Below are positions 16,793 to 25,281 of a stretch of 64,000 nt of DNA, piece after piece. The stretch spans positions 5,146,001 through 5,210,000 of the forward strand of contig NZ_CP134779.1 in assembly GCF_031884435.1 (NCBI RefSeq), read 5' to 3'. Position 1 is the stretch's first letter. Each line of letters starts with the position of its first letter. A program made the translations under genes and the position numbers. The DNA is from Bosea sp. 685. GTDB taxonomy: Bacteria > Pseudomonadota > Alphaproteobacteria > Rhizobiales > Beijerinckiaceae. The notes under the pieces are model-generated. The model made no database searches. It saw nothing but the letters and a program-made list of their open reading frames with translations, and was not told the DNA's origin.

Positions 16793-17169
16793 TGCGTGGA
16801 TCCCTCTTCCCTCGAAGGCGAGGCCCGGCAGTCCCGCGAGGCCTTCCCAGGAAAAGCCATGCAGGCCCGACGGAAGCGGGCCAGTCATGATGTGACGTCC
16901 TGTCGATATGTTGCCGTTCCGCCACGCCTGGCCTCATGGTTAACCAATCAGAAACAATCGCCCCTGGGTTGCTGTTCAAACTATAAGCAATCTGCTTCCC
17001 TAGCGTCAGCCGGGGGACATAATCCGACGCATGTCGGGTTCGGCTTGATGAGTTGAACACCGGTTCGTCTTCGATCCTGCTCAGGCTGGGTCTCCGCCGC
17101 ATCGGTCAAAGCCATGCGACGAGACGCGGACGCCCCGCTCCCGGCGCGATCACCAGCCGGAACGCGCCC
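16793..17169. other. Intergenic region between hpf and the autotransporter gene
   Basis: This is the rest of the 455-base divergent gap. I see a small hairpin GGCCCG/CGGGCC (16864-16869 with 16877-16882), a GGTTAACC palindrome near 16938-16945, and an isolated CTATAA at 16981-16986 that could be the autotransporter -10 box, though no good -35 matches it. No small gene is convincing here. In-frame sequence upstream of 17170 is open to a TTG but lacks signal-peptide character. Confidence 0.5.
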
Positions 17170-20040
17170 ATGACGTCAGTCGCCCAGATTCGCACACACC
17201 GCTCGGCGCTCCTGAACAAGACCGCCATCGTCGGCGGTGTGCTGGCAGCGACACTCGCCGCCTCGCCGGGAACCGCGTGGGCGCAAACCAAAACCTATAC
17301 GAACGGCCAGATCGAGCTCACGCCGTTGAACATCACCACGAGCACGCAACAACTCGAGGTCGCGGGAGCGGATGCCGCCACCCAGCGGGGCGTCATTTCG
17401 GAAACGGCGGGCCCGCTGGGCTTTGAGAAAATCGGCACGGGCACGCTGACCCTCGCTGCGACCAACACCTATTCCGGCGTCACGGTGATCTCGGCGGGGA
17501 CGCTCATCGTCGGATCGAGCTTCTACGGCGTTGCGCCCTCGGCCACGCTGGGCAGCGATTCGGCCACCAACATCGTCCGGCTGAACGGCGGCACCCTGCA
17601 GATCGACAACCAGGTCGCGACCTTCGCCCGGCCAGTCGAGATCACCGCGTCGAACGGCACGATCAACAACGTCGCCGGCCTCACCCTCAACGGCGTCACG
17701 ACCTTCACCGGCCTGCTGAGCAAGACCGGTGCGGGCACGCTGATCCTGAACGGGGCCGGCACGGGCGCGGGTGGCCTGTCGATTCTCGCAGGCGGGCTGC
17801 AGGTCGGCAACGCCGCTGCCTTGGGCACAGGCACGCTCCGGATGGCCGGTAACACCTCGCTGGTCGCGTCTCCGAGCAATGTCTCCGTGGCCAACGCCAT
17901 CGTCCTCGACGGCACCATCAGCGTCGTGACCAACAACAACACGCTCTCCCTGACCGGCGCGATCTCGGGCGTCGGTAGGCTCGACAAGAACAATGGCGGC
18001 ACGCTCAACCTCAGCGGCGACAGCAACTTCGCCGGAGGGTTCGGCCTCAATGCCGGCACCCTCGGCATCGGCAGCAACACGGCGGTCGGCGTCGGGCAGC
18101 TCTCGGTCGCGACCGGCAGCACCGTCGTCGCGCTCGGCAATGTGACGCTGGCCAACGCCATCAGGCTGAACCCCAGCGCCGGATTCGGGACCGCCAATCC
18201 GATCTTCGACACCGGCGCCAACACATTGACGCTGAACGGCGTCATCTCCGGCCAGGCCGTCGGCATCGAACAGACGCCCTACGGCATCACCAAGAACGGC
18301 AGCGGAACGCTGGTCCTGAACGGCGCCAATACCTACTCCGGCGCGACCGTCGTCAATGCGGGCAAGCTCGTCGTCGGCGGAGCCGGTACGAGCGGGGCCT
18401 CGATCGCCTCGTCGAGCAGCCTGACCATCGCCGCCGGCGCGACGATCGGCGGCAACGGCGCGACGCCGACGCTGACGGTCAACGGCACGATCTCGCCGGG
18501 CAATTCGGTGGGCACGCTCAACATCAATGGCGGCCTCATCCTCGGCGCGGGCTCGACCACAGTGATCGAGATCGAGGGCGCCACGGCCGACCGCGTCAAC
18601 GTCGCCGGCACGGCGGCGCTCAACGGCACGCTGCAGCTCGTCGCCGCCGGCGGAACCTACGCCTTCGCCACGCCCTACACGATCCTGACCTCGACGGGCG
18701 CACGCACCGGCGCCTTCGCCACAGTCAACACCACCGGCAGCTTCGGCGTCGGTGTGACCTCGGCGGTCGCCTATGGCGCCAACAACGTCCAGGTCACGCT
18801 GACGGCAGCGCCACTGGTGGCGACGGGCGCTGGTTCGAGCACAGTCTCCGGCCCGATTCTAGGCCTCTCGCAGACCCGCAACATCACCGCCGTCGCGTTC
18901 GGGCTCGACCGGGCGGCCTTGGCCGGCGCCGACCTGTCGCCGCTGTTTGCAGTCTACAACCAGCCGACGCGGGAGGCGCTCGCGGCTGCGGTCAATGCGC
19001 TGTCCGGCGAGGTCCATACCGCGACGACCGCGATCGGCTACCGCGCATCCGACCAGTTCCTGCGCGTCATGCTCGACCCCTATGCGATCGGCCGCGACGG
19101 CGCGCTGGTGGGGACATCGGGGCCGGCGAGCTTCACCGCCGACCTGCCCGGCCGCAAGGGTCCCGTCGAGGCGCCGCGTCCGATCCGGATCGAGCCCAGC
19201 TTCAGCGTCTGGGCCGCGACCTTCGGCGCCACTGGCCGAGCCGACGGCAACCGCCGGATCGTCGGTTCGGCCGAGCGCGACCTCAAGGACGCCAATATCG
19301 CGGTCGGCGCCGATTATCGCATCGCGGCCGGCACGGCCGTCGGCTTCGCCCTGTCGGGCGGCCGTGCCGAGGCGAAGCTCGCAGGCAATATGGGGTCGTC
19401 CGAGGCCGACATCTTTCAGGCCGGCCTCTATGGAGCAAGCCAGATCGGCGCGCTGCGGCTGGGCGCCTCGGCCTCCTACGGCTCGTTGCAGGTCCAAACG
19501 CGCCGCCAGATCGCCGTGCTCGGCCAGTCCGTCACCGCAGATTACCGCGCCGACATGCTCGGCGGGCGCCTGCAGGCGGCCTATGAGGTGTTCACGGCCA
19601 ACGGTTTCAGCCTCTCGCCTTTCGCGGCGCTGCAGATCCAGAGCGTGCACACGCCGAATTTCCGCGAGACCAGCTCGCTCACCGGGGCCGGGGCGGGCGT
19701 CAACGGCATAAGTCGCACCAATACCGCGCTGCGCTCCGAGTTCGGCGTCAAGGCGGCCACCGTGGCCCAGTTCGGCGGCCGTCGGCTGACGCTGTTTGGA
19801 GAACTCGGCTGGGGTCACGATTTCCTGCGCGACATGACCTTCGCGGCGAGCCTCTCGCCTGTGCCGGGCGCGAGCTTCGTCGTCGCCGGAGCCCGGCAGG
19901 AGCGCGACGCCGCCCTCGTCGCGGCGGGTGCCGATTACCAGATCGCGCCCAACATGACGCTGAGCGGCCGCTTCGACGGAACGCTTGCGGCCAACAGCAG
20001 GACCTATGCGGGCAACGCCGCGCTCAGGCTGAGCTTCTGA
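17170..20040 (+). CDS. Autotransporter (type Va) with PATR repeats and C-terminal beta-barrel
   Basis: The 956-residue protein has a signal peptide (hydrophobic residues about 19-35, AWAQ cleavage). It has a Gly/Thr/Asn-rich passenger with several autotransporter-associated repeats, including KIGTGTLTLAATNTYSGVT, SKTGAGTLILNGAGTGAGG, LDKNNGGTLNLSGDSN and KNGSGTLVLNGANTYSGAT. A type Va barrel occupies about residues 670-956 and ends in the outer-membrane Phe (LRLSF). It should display or release a beta-helical adhesin-like passenger. ATG 17170 is chosen over a TTG at 17053, which would put about 39 arginine-rich residues before the signal. It lies in reverse orientation between rpoN and hpf. 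Ligand unknown. Confidence 0.93.
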   Translation: MTSVAQIRTHRSALLNKTAIVGGVLAATLAASPGTAWAQTKTYTNGQIELTPLNITTSTQQLEVAGADAATQRGVISETAGPLGFEKIGTGTLTLAATNTYSGVTVISAGTLIVGSSFYGVAPSATLGSDSATNIVRLNGGTLQIDNQVATFARPVEITASNGTINNVAGLTLNGVTTFTGLLSKTGAGTLILNGAGTGAGGLSILAGGLQVGNAAALGTGTLRMAGNTSLVASPSNVSVANAIVLDGTISVVTNNNTLSLTGAISGVGRLDKNNGGTLNLSGDSNFAGGFGLNAGTLGIGSNTAVGVGQLSVATGSTVVALGNVTLANAIRLNPSAGFGTANPIFDTGANTLTLNGVISGQAVGIEQTPYGITKNGSGTLVLNGANTYSGATVVNAGKLVVGGAGTSGASIASSSSLTIAAGATIGGNGATPTLTVNGTISPGNSVGTLNINGGLILGAGSTTVIEIEGATADRVNVAGTAALNGTLQLVAAGGTYAFATPYTILTSTGARTGAFATVNTTGSFGVGVTSAVAYGANNVQVTLTAAPLVATGAGSSTVSGPILGLSQTRNITAVAFGLDRAALAGADLSPLFAVYNQPTREALAAAVNALSGEVHTATTAIGYRASDQFLRVMLDPYAIGRDGALVGTSGPASFTADLPGRKGPVEAPRPIRIEPSFSVWAATFGATGRADGNRRIVGSAERDLKDANIAVGADYRIAAGTAVGFALSGGRAEAKLAGNMGSSEADIFQAGLYGASQIGALRLGASASYGSLQVQTRRQIAVLGQSVTADYRADMLGGRLQAAYEVFTANGFSLSPFAALQIQSVHTPNFRETSSLTGAGAGVNGISRTNTALRSEFGVKAATVAQFGGRRLTLFGELGWGHDFLRDMTFAASLSPVPGASFVVAGARQERDAALVAAGADYQIAPNMTLSGRFDGTLAANSRTYAGNAALRLSF

Positions 20041-20056
20041 GGCGCGAGAGGGCGGC

Positions 20057-21619
20057 TCAGCGGCTGCCCATCGCCATCGCGACCTTCTCGCGGCGACGCT
20101 CCATCGATGAGGGAATGCGCAGCGATTCGCGGTATTTCGCGACGGTGCGCCGCGCGATGTCGATGCCTCCCGCCTTGAGCTTGGCGACGATGGCATCGTC
20201 CGAGAGTACGTCGGCCGGCGTTTCGTCGTCGATCATCTGCTTGATGCGGAAGCGTACCGCCTCGGCCGAATGCGCCTCGCCATAGCCGGTCGCGGCGATG
20301 GCGGCCGAGAAGAAGTACTTCATCTCGAAAACGCCGCGCGAGCAGATCAGATATTTGTTCGAGGTCACGCGCGAGACGGTCGATTCATGCATGCCGATGG
20401 CGTCCGCCACCGTCTTGAGGTTCAGCGGCCGCAGATGCTCGACGCCATGGGCGAAGAAGCCGTCCTGCTGGCGCACGATCTCGCTGGCGACCTTCAAGAT
20501 GGTGCGGGCGCGCTGCTCCAGCGAGCGTGTCAGCCAGTTCGCGGTCTGCAGGCATTCGGCGATGAAGGCCTTGTCCTCGTCGCTGCGCGCCGCTCTGGAG
20601 ACGCGCGCATGATAGGTCTGGTTGATCAGCACGCGCGGCAGCGTGTCGGGGTTGAGGTCGACCAGCCAGGAGCCGTCAGGCGCCGAGCGGATGAAGACGT
20701 CGGGCACCACCGTCTCGGCCGTCGAGCCGCCGAAGCCGCGCCCGGGCTTGGGATCGAGCCGACGGATCTCGGCGACCATATCGGCGATGTCTTCGTCATC
20801 GACGCCGCAGATACGCTTCAGCGCCGCGAAATCACGCTTGGCGACGAGATGGAGATTGGCGACCAGCACCTGCATCGCCGGGTCGAAGCGGTTGCGGTCG
20901 CGGAGCTGGATCGAGAGGCATTCGCAGACATCGCGCGCCGCGACGCCTGAGGGATCAAAGCCCTGGACGATGCTCAGGACGCCTTCGATCCGCGCCACCG
21001 TGATGCCGAGCCGCTCGGCCATCTCCGCGACCGGTTCGCCGAGATAGCCCGAATCATCCACCGCATCGATCAGATGCCGGCCGATGATCCGATCCGCTGG
21101 GTCGGTGATCGCCAGGTCGAGCTGGGTGCTGAGATGGTCATGGAGGGACGCCTCCACCGTCAGCCCGCTCTCGAAACCGTCCGGTCCCTCCTCGAAGGAG
21201 CCACCGGAGCCGCCATAGGCGCCGCCGATGATCGGCAGGGAATCGGCGCCGCGCGTGTCGAGCCGCGCCACGCTGGGCTGCTCACCCTGGAAGACGTTGT
21301 CGAGCCCGGTGCCGAGCCGGTTTTCCATGCCTTCCTGACTGTTCAGGCTCTCCGAGCGGGCAAAGGTCTCGGCATCGACAGCGAGCGGCCCGTCGCCGCC
21401 ATTGGCGCGCAGGGGGCCCTCCGTCACATCGTCGCGCTCCAGCAACGGATTCCGCTCAAGCTCGCCCTCGACAAAGCTCTGCAGCTCCAGATGCGACAAT
21501 TGCAGAAGCTTGATCGCCTGCAGGAGTTGCGGCGTCATCACCAGGGACTGACCCTGGCGCAGCTCCATGCGCGGCATCATCGCCATTGCGCTCGTAACCC
21601 TTTCATGCCAGCGCGCCAT
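20057..21619 (-). CDS. rpoN: RNA polymerase sigma-54 factor
   Basis: RpoN directs transcription from -24/-12 promoters with AAA+ activators, including NtrC-type nitrogen genes. The 520-residue protein has the glutamine/leucine-rich region I (LRQGQSLVMTPQLLQAIKLL at about 21-40), an acidic region II, the core-binding and DNA-binding regions, and the RpoN box ARRTVAKYRE near the C-terminus. ATG 21617-21619 gives the N-terminus MARWHERVTSAMAMMPRM; internal Met codons at 12, 14 or 15 are alternatives. It follows lptB by 141 bases that include a small hairpin (21724-21739) without a T tract, so lptB-rpoN cotranscription is possible. Confidence 0.97.
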   Translation of the reverse strand: MARWHERVTSAMAMMPRMELRQGQSLVMTPQLLQAIKLLQLSHLELQSFVEGELERNPLLERDDVTEGPLRANGGDGPLAVDAETFARSESLNSQEGMENRLGTGLDNVFQGEQPSVARLDTRGADSLPIIGGAYGGSGGSFEEGPDGFESGLTVEASLHDHLSTQLDLAITDPADRIIGRHLIDAVDDSGYLGEPVAEMAERLGITVARIEGVLSIVQGFDPSGVAARDVCECLSIQLRDRNRFDPAMQVLVANLHLVAKRDFAALKRICGVDDEDIADMVAEIRRLDPKPGRGFGGSTAETVVPDVFIRSAPDGSWLVDLNPDTLPRVLINQTYHARVSRAARSDEDKAFIAECLQTANWLTRSLEQRARTILKVASEIVRQQDGFFAHGVEHLRPLNLKTVADAIGMHESTVSRVTSNKYLICSRGVFEMKYFFSAAIAATGYGEAHSAEAVRFRIKQMIDDETPADVLSDDAIVAKLKAGGIDIARRTVAKYRESLRIPSSMERRREKVAMAMGSR

Positions 21620-21760
21620 TTCGGCACGCTTCTTGCCTGTGGCTAGAGCCTAGCGGCGCGAGAGCGGCGCGTCAAAGCCCTTGCCTCAGCATTGAGCAGG
21701 GAAGTTAATGCGCTGCAGCATGAAGCCGCGATTGCGGCTGAATCATCCGGTCTCAGCGGC

Positions 21761-22627
21761 TCAGAGCCGGAAATCCTCGCCCAGATAAACCCGGCGGACG
21801 TCGGGATTGGCGATGATCTCGGCCGGCGAGCCTTCCGTCAGCACGCGGCCGGAGTGGATGATATAGGCGCGATCGACGAGGCCGAGCGTCTCGCGGACAT
21901 TGTGGTCGGTGATCAGCACGCCGATGCCACGATCGGTCAATTGCCGCACCAGTGCCTGGATGTCGCCGACCGCGATCGGGTCGATGCCGGCGAAAGGCTC
22001 GTCGAGCAGGATGAAGGAGGGCTTGCCGGCGAGCGCGCGCGCGATCTCGCAGCGCCGTCGCTCGCCGCCTGACAGCGCGATCGAAGGCGCCTTGCGCAGC
22101 CTTGCGATGTTGAATTCCTCGAGCAGCTGGTCGAGCTGCCGCTCGCGCGCCTTGCGGTTGGGCTCGACCACTTCGAGCACGGCGCGGATATTGTCCTCGA
22201 CGCTCAGGCCCCGGAAGATCGAGGCCTCCTGCGGGAGATAGCCGATACCGAGCCGGGCGCGCTGGTACATCGGCAAATCGGTGATGTCGTTGCCTTCGAG
22301 CGAGATGACGCCAAGATCGGCGGGGACGAGCCCGGTGATCATGTAGAAGATCGTGGTCTTGCCGGCACCGTTGGGGCCGAGCAGGCCGACGGCCTCGCCC
22401 TGGCGCACGAACAGGCTCGCCTCCGAGACGACCGTGCGCCCGCCATAGCTCTTGCGCAGCCCGCTGACGGCGAGCACACCCGGTCCGCCGATCGCTGCGG
22501 CGACCGGCGCGGTGTCAGTCCGCTCGCGCGCGCCGAACAAGCCGCGAATGCGGCCAAACAGGCCCGGCTCGCCGCGCGCCATGACGGCCTGTGGGATATC
22601 GGTTTGCGGCGTGTCGGAAATGGTCAC
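21761..22627 (-). CDS. lptB: LPS export ABC transporter ATP-binding protein
   Basis: LptB is the cytoplasmic ATPase of the LptB2FGC complex, which extracts LPS from the inner membrane for delivery along LptA. The 288-residue protein has Walker A GPNGAGKT, the Q-loop GYLPQEASIFRGLS, signature LSGGERRR, Walker B FILLDEPFAGIDP and the switch His in ITDHNVRETL. About 45 N-terminal residues precede the ATPase core, an extension longer than in E. coli. It lies 72 bases after lptA, upstream of rpoN, the standard alphaproteobacterial order. Confidence 0.97.
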   Translation of the reverse strand: MTISDTPQTDIPQAVMARGEPGLFGRIRGLFGARERTDTAPVAAAIGGPGVLAVSGLRKSYGGRTVVSEASLFVRQGEAVGLLGPNGAGKTTIFYMITGLVPADLGVISLEGNDITDLPMYQRARLGIGYLPQEASIFRGLSVEDNIRAVLEVVEPNRKARERQLDQLLEEFNIARLRKAPSIALSGGERRRCEIARALAGKPSFILLDEPFAGIDPIAVGDIQALVRQLTDRGIGVLITDHNVRETLGLVDRAYIIHSGRVLTEGSPAEIIANPDVRRVYLGEDFRL

Positions 22628-22699
22628 TGCGAGCGCTGGCCTGGTCTGGGAACGGAGAGGGGCCGGCGCCCCGTGAGCGTGTCTTTACGAAGCAGATTC

Positions 22700-23446
22700 T
22701 TAGTTCGTCGGCGTGGCAGGGCGCGCACCGCCGGCAGCCGGCTTGGCAGGCGTGGTCTTGCCGGCCTCATTCTTGCCGGCCTCGGTCGAGTTCGGCACGA
22801 AGAAGCCCTGCACGCGGCCGGTCTTGTTCTCGACATTGGCGATGCCGGTGACGGTGTTGTAGGTCAGCTTCTCGCCGCGCGTGATGTTGGGACCATCATT
22901 CAGCGCGACATTGCCGGTCATGATCACGACATTGTTGGCGCGGTCGAAGACCGCATTATCCGAGGTCGCGGCCTGGGTCTTGGAGACCACCGTGACCGGC
23001 CCTTTGCACTCGATGCGCTTGATGCTGCTGTCATTCGCGTTGCCGCCGGCCGACGGCGCAGCGGCGGGTGCTGCGGTCGAAGCCGTCGCCTTCGCGGCTC
23101 CAGCACCACCCTGCTGGCCGTTGCGACCCTCGTAGAACACGGTCATCACCGTGCAGCGCACCGTCGTTTCGCCCTGCACCGCCACGACATTGCCGGTGAA
23201 GATGGCCCGATTCTCCTTGTCGAGCACATCGAGCTTGTCGGCGTCGATCTTGATCGGTTCCTTGCTGTCGCCGCCGAGCCCGCCGAGCGCCGAGTCGCCG
23301 CCGCCACGGGCCTTCTTGCCCTGCGCCTGGGCGGCCCCGGGAACCAGCGCGGCGAAGGCAAGCGCGGCAGTCAGGGCGAACAGGGCAGTCTTGCCAGCCT
23401 TGCCGGCCAGGGCGGTCTTGCCGGGAAGCTTTGACGCTTGGTGCAT
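22700..23446 (-). CDS. lptA: Periplasmic LPS transport bridge protein
   Basis: LptA forms the periplasmic bridge carrying LPS from LptC to LptD. The 248-residue protein has a signal peptide (hydrophobic residues about 21-38, AQAQ cleavage near 42) and OstA-type beta-strands: IKIDADKLDVLDKENRAIFT, NVVAVQGETTVRC, and after an insert VFDRANNVVIMTGNVALNDG. A low-complexity insert rich in Gly/Ala/Ser/Asn at about residues 108-140 interrupts the jellyroll, and the C-terminal tail is Ala/Pro/Lys rich. ATG 23444-23446 lies one base after the lptC stop; the longer open frame overlaps lptC and is rejected. Confidence 0.93.
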   Translation of the reverse strand: MHQASKLPGKTALAGKAGKTALFALTAALAFAALVPGAAQAQGKKARGGGDSALGGLGGDSKEPIKIDADKLDVLDKENRAIFTGNVVAVQGETTVRCTVMTVFYEGRNGQQGGAGAAKATASTAAPAAAPSAGGNANDSSIKRIECKGPVTVVSKTQAATSDNAVFDRANNVVIMTGNVALNDGPNITRGEKLTYNTVTGIANVENKTGRVQGFFVPNSTEAGKNEAGKTTPAKPAAGGARPATPTN

Positions 23447-23447
23447 G

Positions 23448-24242
23448 TCACTGTCTCGTTTCGGTGTCGGGAAGGCCAGCGGGCGACGCCGCCGCGCCGT
23501 CTGCCGGAACAAGCTGGCGCGGCGCCAGCAGTTCCGGCGCCGGCGTGCTGCCTTGACGTTCGGGGCCGGCAAGCGTGCCGGCCGGAGCATTCTCGATAAC
23601 CGCACGGACGTGTCCCTGGAAAGCGATCAGCGCACCATTATCCTTCACATCGAGCGTATCGGCATCAATGGTGGTCGTGCCGAGATTGACCTTGACCGGC
23701 TCCTTCGAGACCACCGTGCCGCCTTTGAAGTCGATATCGGCGGTGCGCATGTGGATGTCATAGCCCGTTTCGGTACGGACATGGACATCGTCGACGAGCT
23801 GGAGCTTTTCCTTCTGCGTATCGAACAAGCCCGTCCGCGAGCTCACCGTGACCCAGCCCTCGCGTTCCATCTGGATCCGAGCCGTCAGCGTCATCAGCTC
23901 GACCTGCGTCGGGTTGCGGATATCCTGCAAGGCGGCCTCGGCGTTGACTTCATAGGGCCGGTTATCCTTGCGGTAGCCGGAGAGCTTGGGCGTCTCCATC
24001 TTGACCTTGCCGTTCGAGATGCCGACCGCGCCGAGCGACACATTCGCCAGGCCGCGCAACGGATTCAGGAACGGCGCCACGACCAGGCCGAGCACCGCGA
24101 CGACCGCAGTGATCGGGATGGCGCGGCGCAGCAGGCGCACCAATAGCGTATGCCGGCGCGCCGCCTTGAAGGCAGCCAGCCGGTGGGCGGCGTTCCCTGA
24201 GGACGGCCCAGTCCAGTCGTTCGATGTCATAGCCACAGTCAT
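23448..24242 (-). CDS. lptC: LPS export inner-membrane protein LptC
   Basis: LptC is a bitopic inner-membrane protein that receives LPS from LptBFG and passes it to LptA. The 264-residue protein has one transmembrane helix at about residues 40-60 (ITAVVAVLGLVVAPFL), preceded by an Arg-rich cytoplasmic tail. A periplasmic jellyroll follows: SGYRKDNRPYEVNAEAALQD, VELMTLTARIQMEREGWVTV, IDFKGGTVVSKEPVKV. It begins at ATG 24240-24242; the in-frame ATG at 24228-24230 is also possible. It leads the lptC-lptA-lptB-rpoN run. Confidence 0.92.
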   Translation of the reverse strand: MTVAMTSNDWTGPSSGNAAHRLAAFKAARRHTLLVRLLRRAIPITAVVAVLGLVVAPFLNPLRGLANVSLGAVGISNGKVKMETPKLSGYRKDNRPYEVNAEAALQDIRNPTQVELMTLTARIQMEREGWVTVSSRTGLFDTQKEKLQLVDDVHVRTETGYDIHMRTADIDFKGGTVVSKEPVKVNLGTTTIDADTLDVKDNGALIAFQGHVRAVIENAPAGTLAGPERQGSTPAPELLAPRQLVPADGAAASPAGLPDTETRQ

Positions 24243-24354
24243 GCCCCGCGCAATGGCAGTCGCTAACGGCTTTTTCGTGTCACCAGCCTGGCGGCATCGC
24301 GCCCCTCGCGCCGCCTGCTTTGCTCCAGACAGACGCTGGATGACTTAGAATTTG

Positions 24355-24969
24355 TCAAGTATGCGCGAAGATATCGTTTTCCGCCCAGCCGGCGAGATCG
24401 AGCTCGGCGCGATGGGGCAGGAAGCCGAAACAGGCCTGCGCCAGCTCGGTGCGGCCCTCCCGCGCCAGCATCGCATCCAGCCGCGCCTGCAGCGCATGCA
24501 GATGCAGCACGTCGGACGCTGCGTAGGTGAGCTGCGCCTCGCTCAGTGTGTCGGCGCCCCAATCCGAGGATTGCTGCTGCTTCGACAATTCGATTCCCAA
24601 CAGCTCCCGGACCAGATCCTTCAGGCCGTGGCGGTCGGTATAGGTGCGCGTCAGCTTGGAGGCGATCTTGGTGCAATAGATCGGGCCGGTGACGACACCG
24701 AAGGCCTGGCGCAGCACGGCGACGTCGAAGCGGGCGAAATGGAACAGCTTCAGCACCGACGGATCGGTAAGCAGGCGGATCAGGTTCGCCGGCTTCTCGC
24801 CGCCTTTCAGAATCTGCACGACATCGGCGGTGCCGTCGCCGCGCGAGAGCTGCACCACGCAGAGCCGGTCGCGATGCGGGTTCAGGCCGAGCGTCTCGGT
24901 GTCGATCGCGACGCTCGGGCCGGCAACGAAGCTGTCGGGCAGGTCACCGCGATGGAAACGGATGGTCAT
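24355..24969 (-). CDS. RNase D-like 3'-5' exonuclease
   Basis: The 204-residue protein is a stand-alone DEDDy exonuclease domain: exo I VAIDTETLGL, exo II LFHFARFDVAVL, and exo III LTYAASDVLHLHAL with the Tyr/Asp pair. It lacks the HRDC domains of full-length RNase D. Such short proteins are common in alphaproteobacteria, where they are annotated as ribonuclease D and probably trim structured RNA 3' ends. It lies upstream of lptC on the same strand with a 112-base gap. Confidence 0.92.
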   Translation of the reverse strand: MTIRFHRGDLPDSFVAGPSVAIDTETLGLNPHRDRLCVVQLSRGDGTADVVQILKGGEKPANLIRLLTDPSVLKLFHFARFDVAVLRQAFGVVTGPIYCTKIASKLTRTYTDRHGLKDLVRELLGIELSKQQQSSDWGADTLSEAQLTYAASDVLHLHALQARLDAMLAREGRTELAQACFGFLPHRAELDLAGWAENDIFAHT

Positions 24970-24987
24970 GGCGCAAACCTCGCTCTC

Positions 24988-25036
24988 GAGCAGGATGCGA
25001 AAAAGTGGGAACCGGTTTTTCGCATCAATCCTGCTC
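24988..25036. repeat. Intergenic repeat of GAGCAGGATGCGAAAAA type
   Basis: GAGCAGGATGCGAAAAA at the left is inverted as TTTTTCGCAT then ATCCTGCTC at the right, around GTGGGAACCGG, with a two-base bulge. The wording (GCGAAAAAGTGGGAACCGG) is familiar as a dispersed repeat in Hyphomicrobiales genomes. Related AGAGCATTTTC sequence lies at 62491-62596. Confidence 0.75.
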
Positions 25037-25055
25037 TAACTCTTTGATGAGAGAC

Positions 25056-25105
25056 GGATTCAGATTTGAGATGGGATCACTCCGTGATTCCATCTCAAAT
25101 CATCC
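25056..25105. repeat. Long hairpin, GATTTGAGATGGGATCAC type
   Basis: GATTTGAGATGGGATCAC (25063-25080) is followed by TCC and then GTGATTCCATCTCAAATC (25084-25101), an 18-bp stem with one mismatch. Outer GGAT (25056-25059) and ATCC (25102-25105) extend it. It lies immediately next to the previous repeat and is probably part of a composite intergenic element. Confidence 0.75.
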
Positions 25106-25281
25106 GGCTCTCGCGGCGCAAGCGCCCCGTGAAACCTAACTGACGCATTCGCTGCGGCAGCCGCTCCGCAGCTAGCGGCGCGGCCGGCGCCATTCAAGCC
25201 TTTTCCGCGTTAACCTTCTATTCACCATAAACTTCCTCCGACCGCCGATGCATGCCAGAAATGCAGGATCGGAGCCTCACC

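Larger units (their letters stand above)
24970..25209. other. Intergenic region carrying two strong hairpins
   Basis: This gene-free stretch between the divergent RNase D-like and DUF805 genes holds two separate inverted repeats, annotated below, followed by about 100 bases of ordinary GC-rich sequence. No small gene or RNA gene was recognised. Confidence 0.6.

Noticed and set aside
17400..18800. Repeated segments considered as a CRISPR or tandem DNA repeat
   Set aside because: They are protein-level PATR repeats with variable DNA and no spacer pattern.
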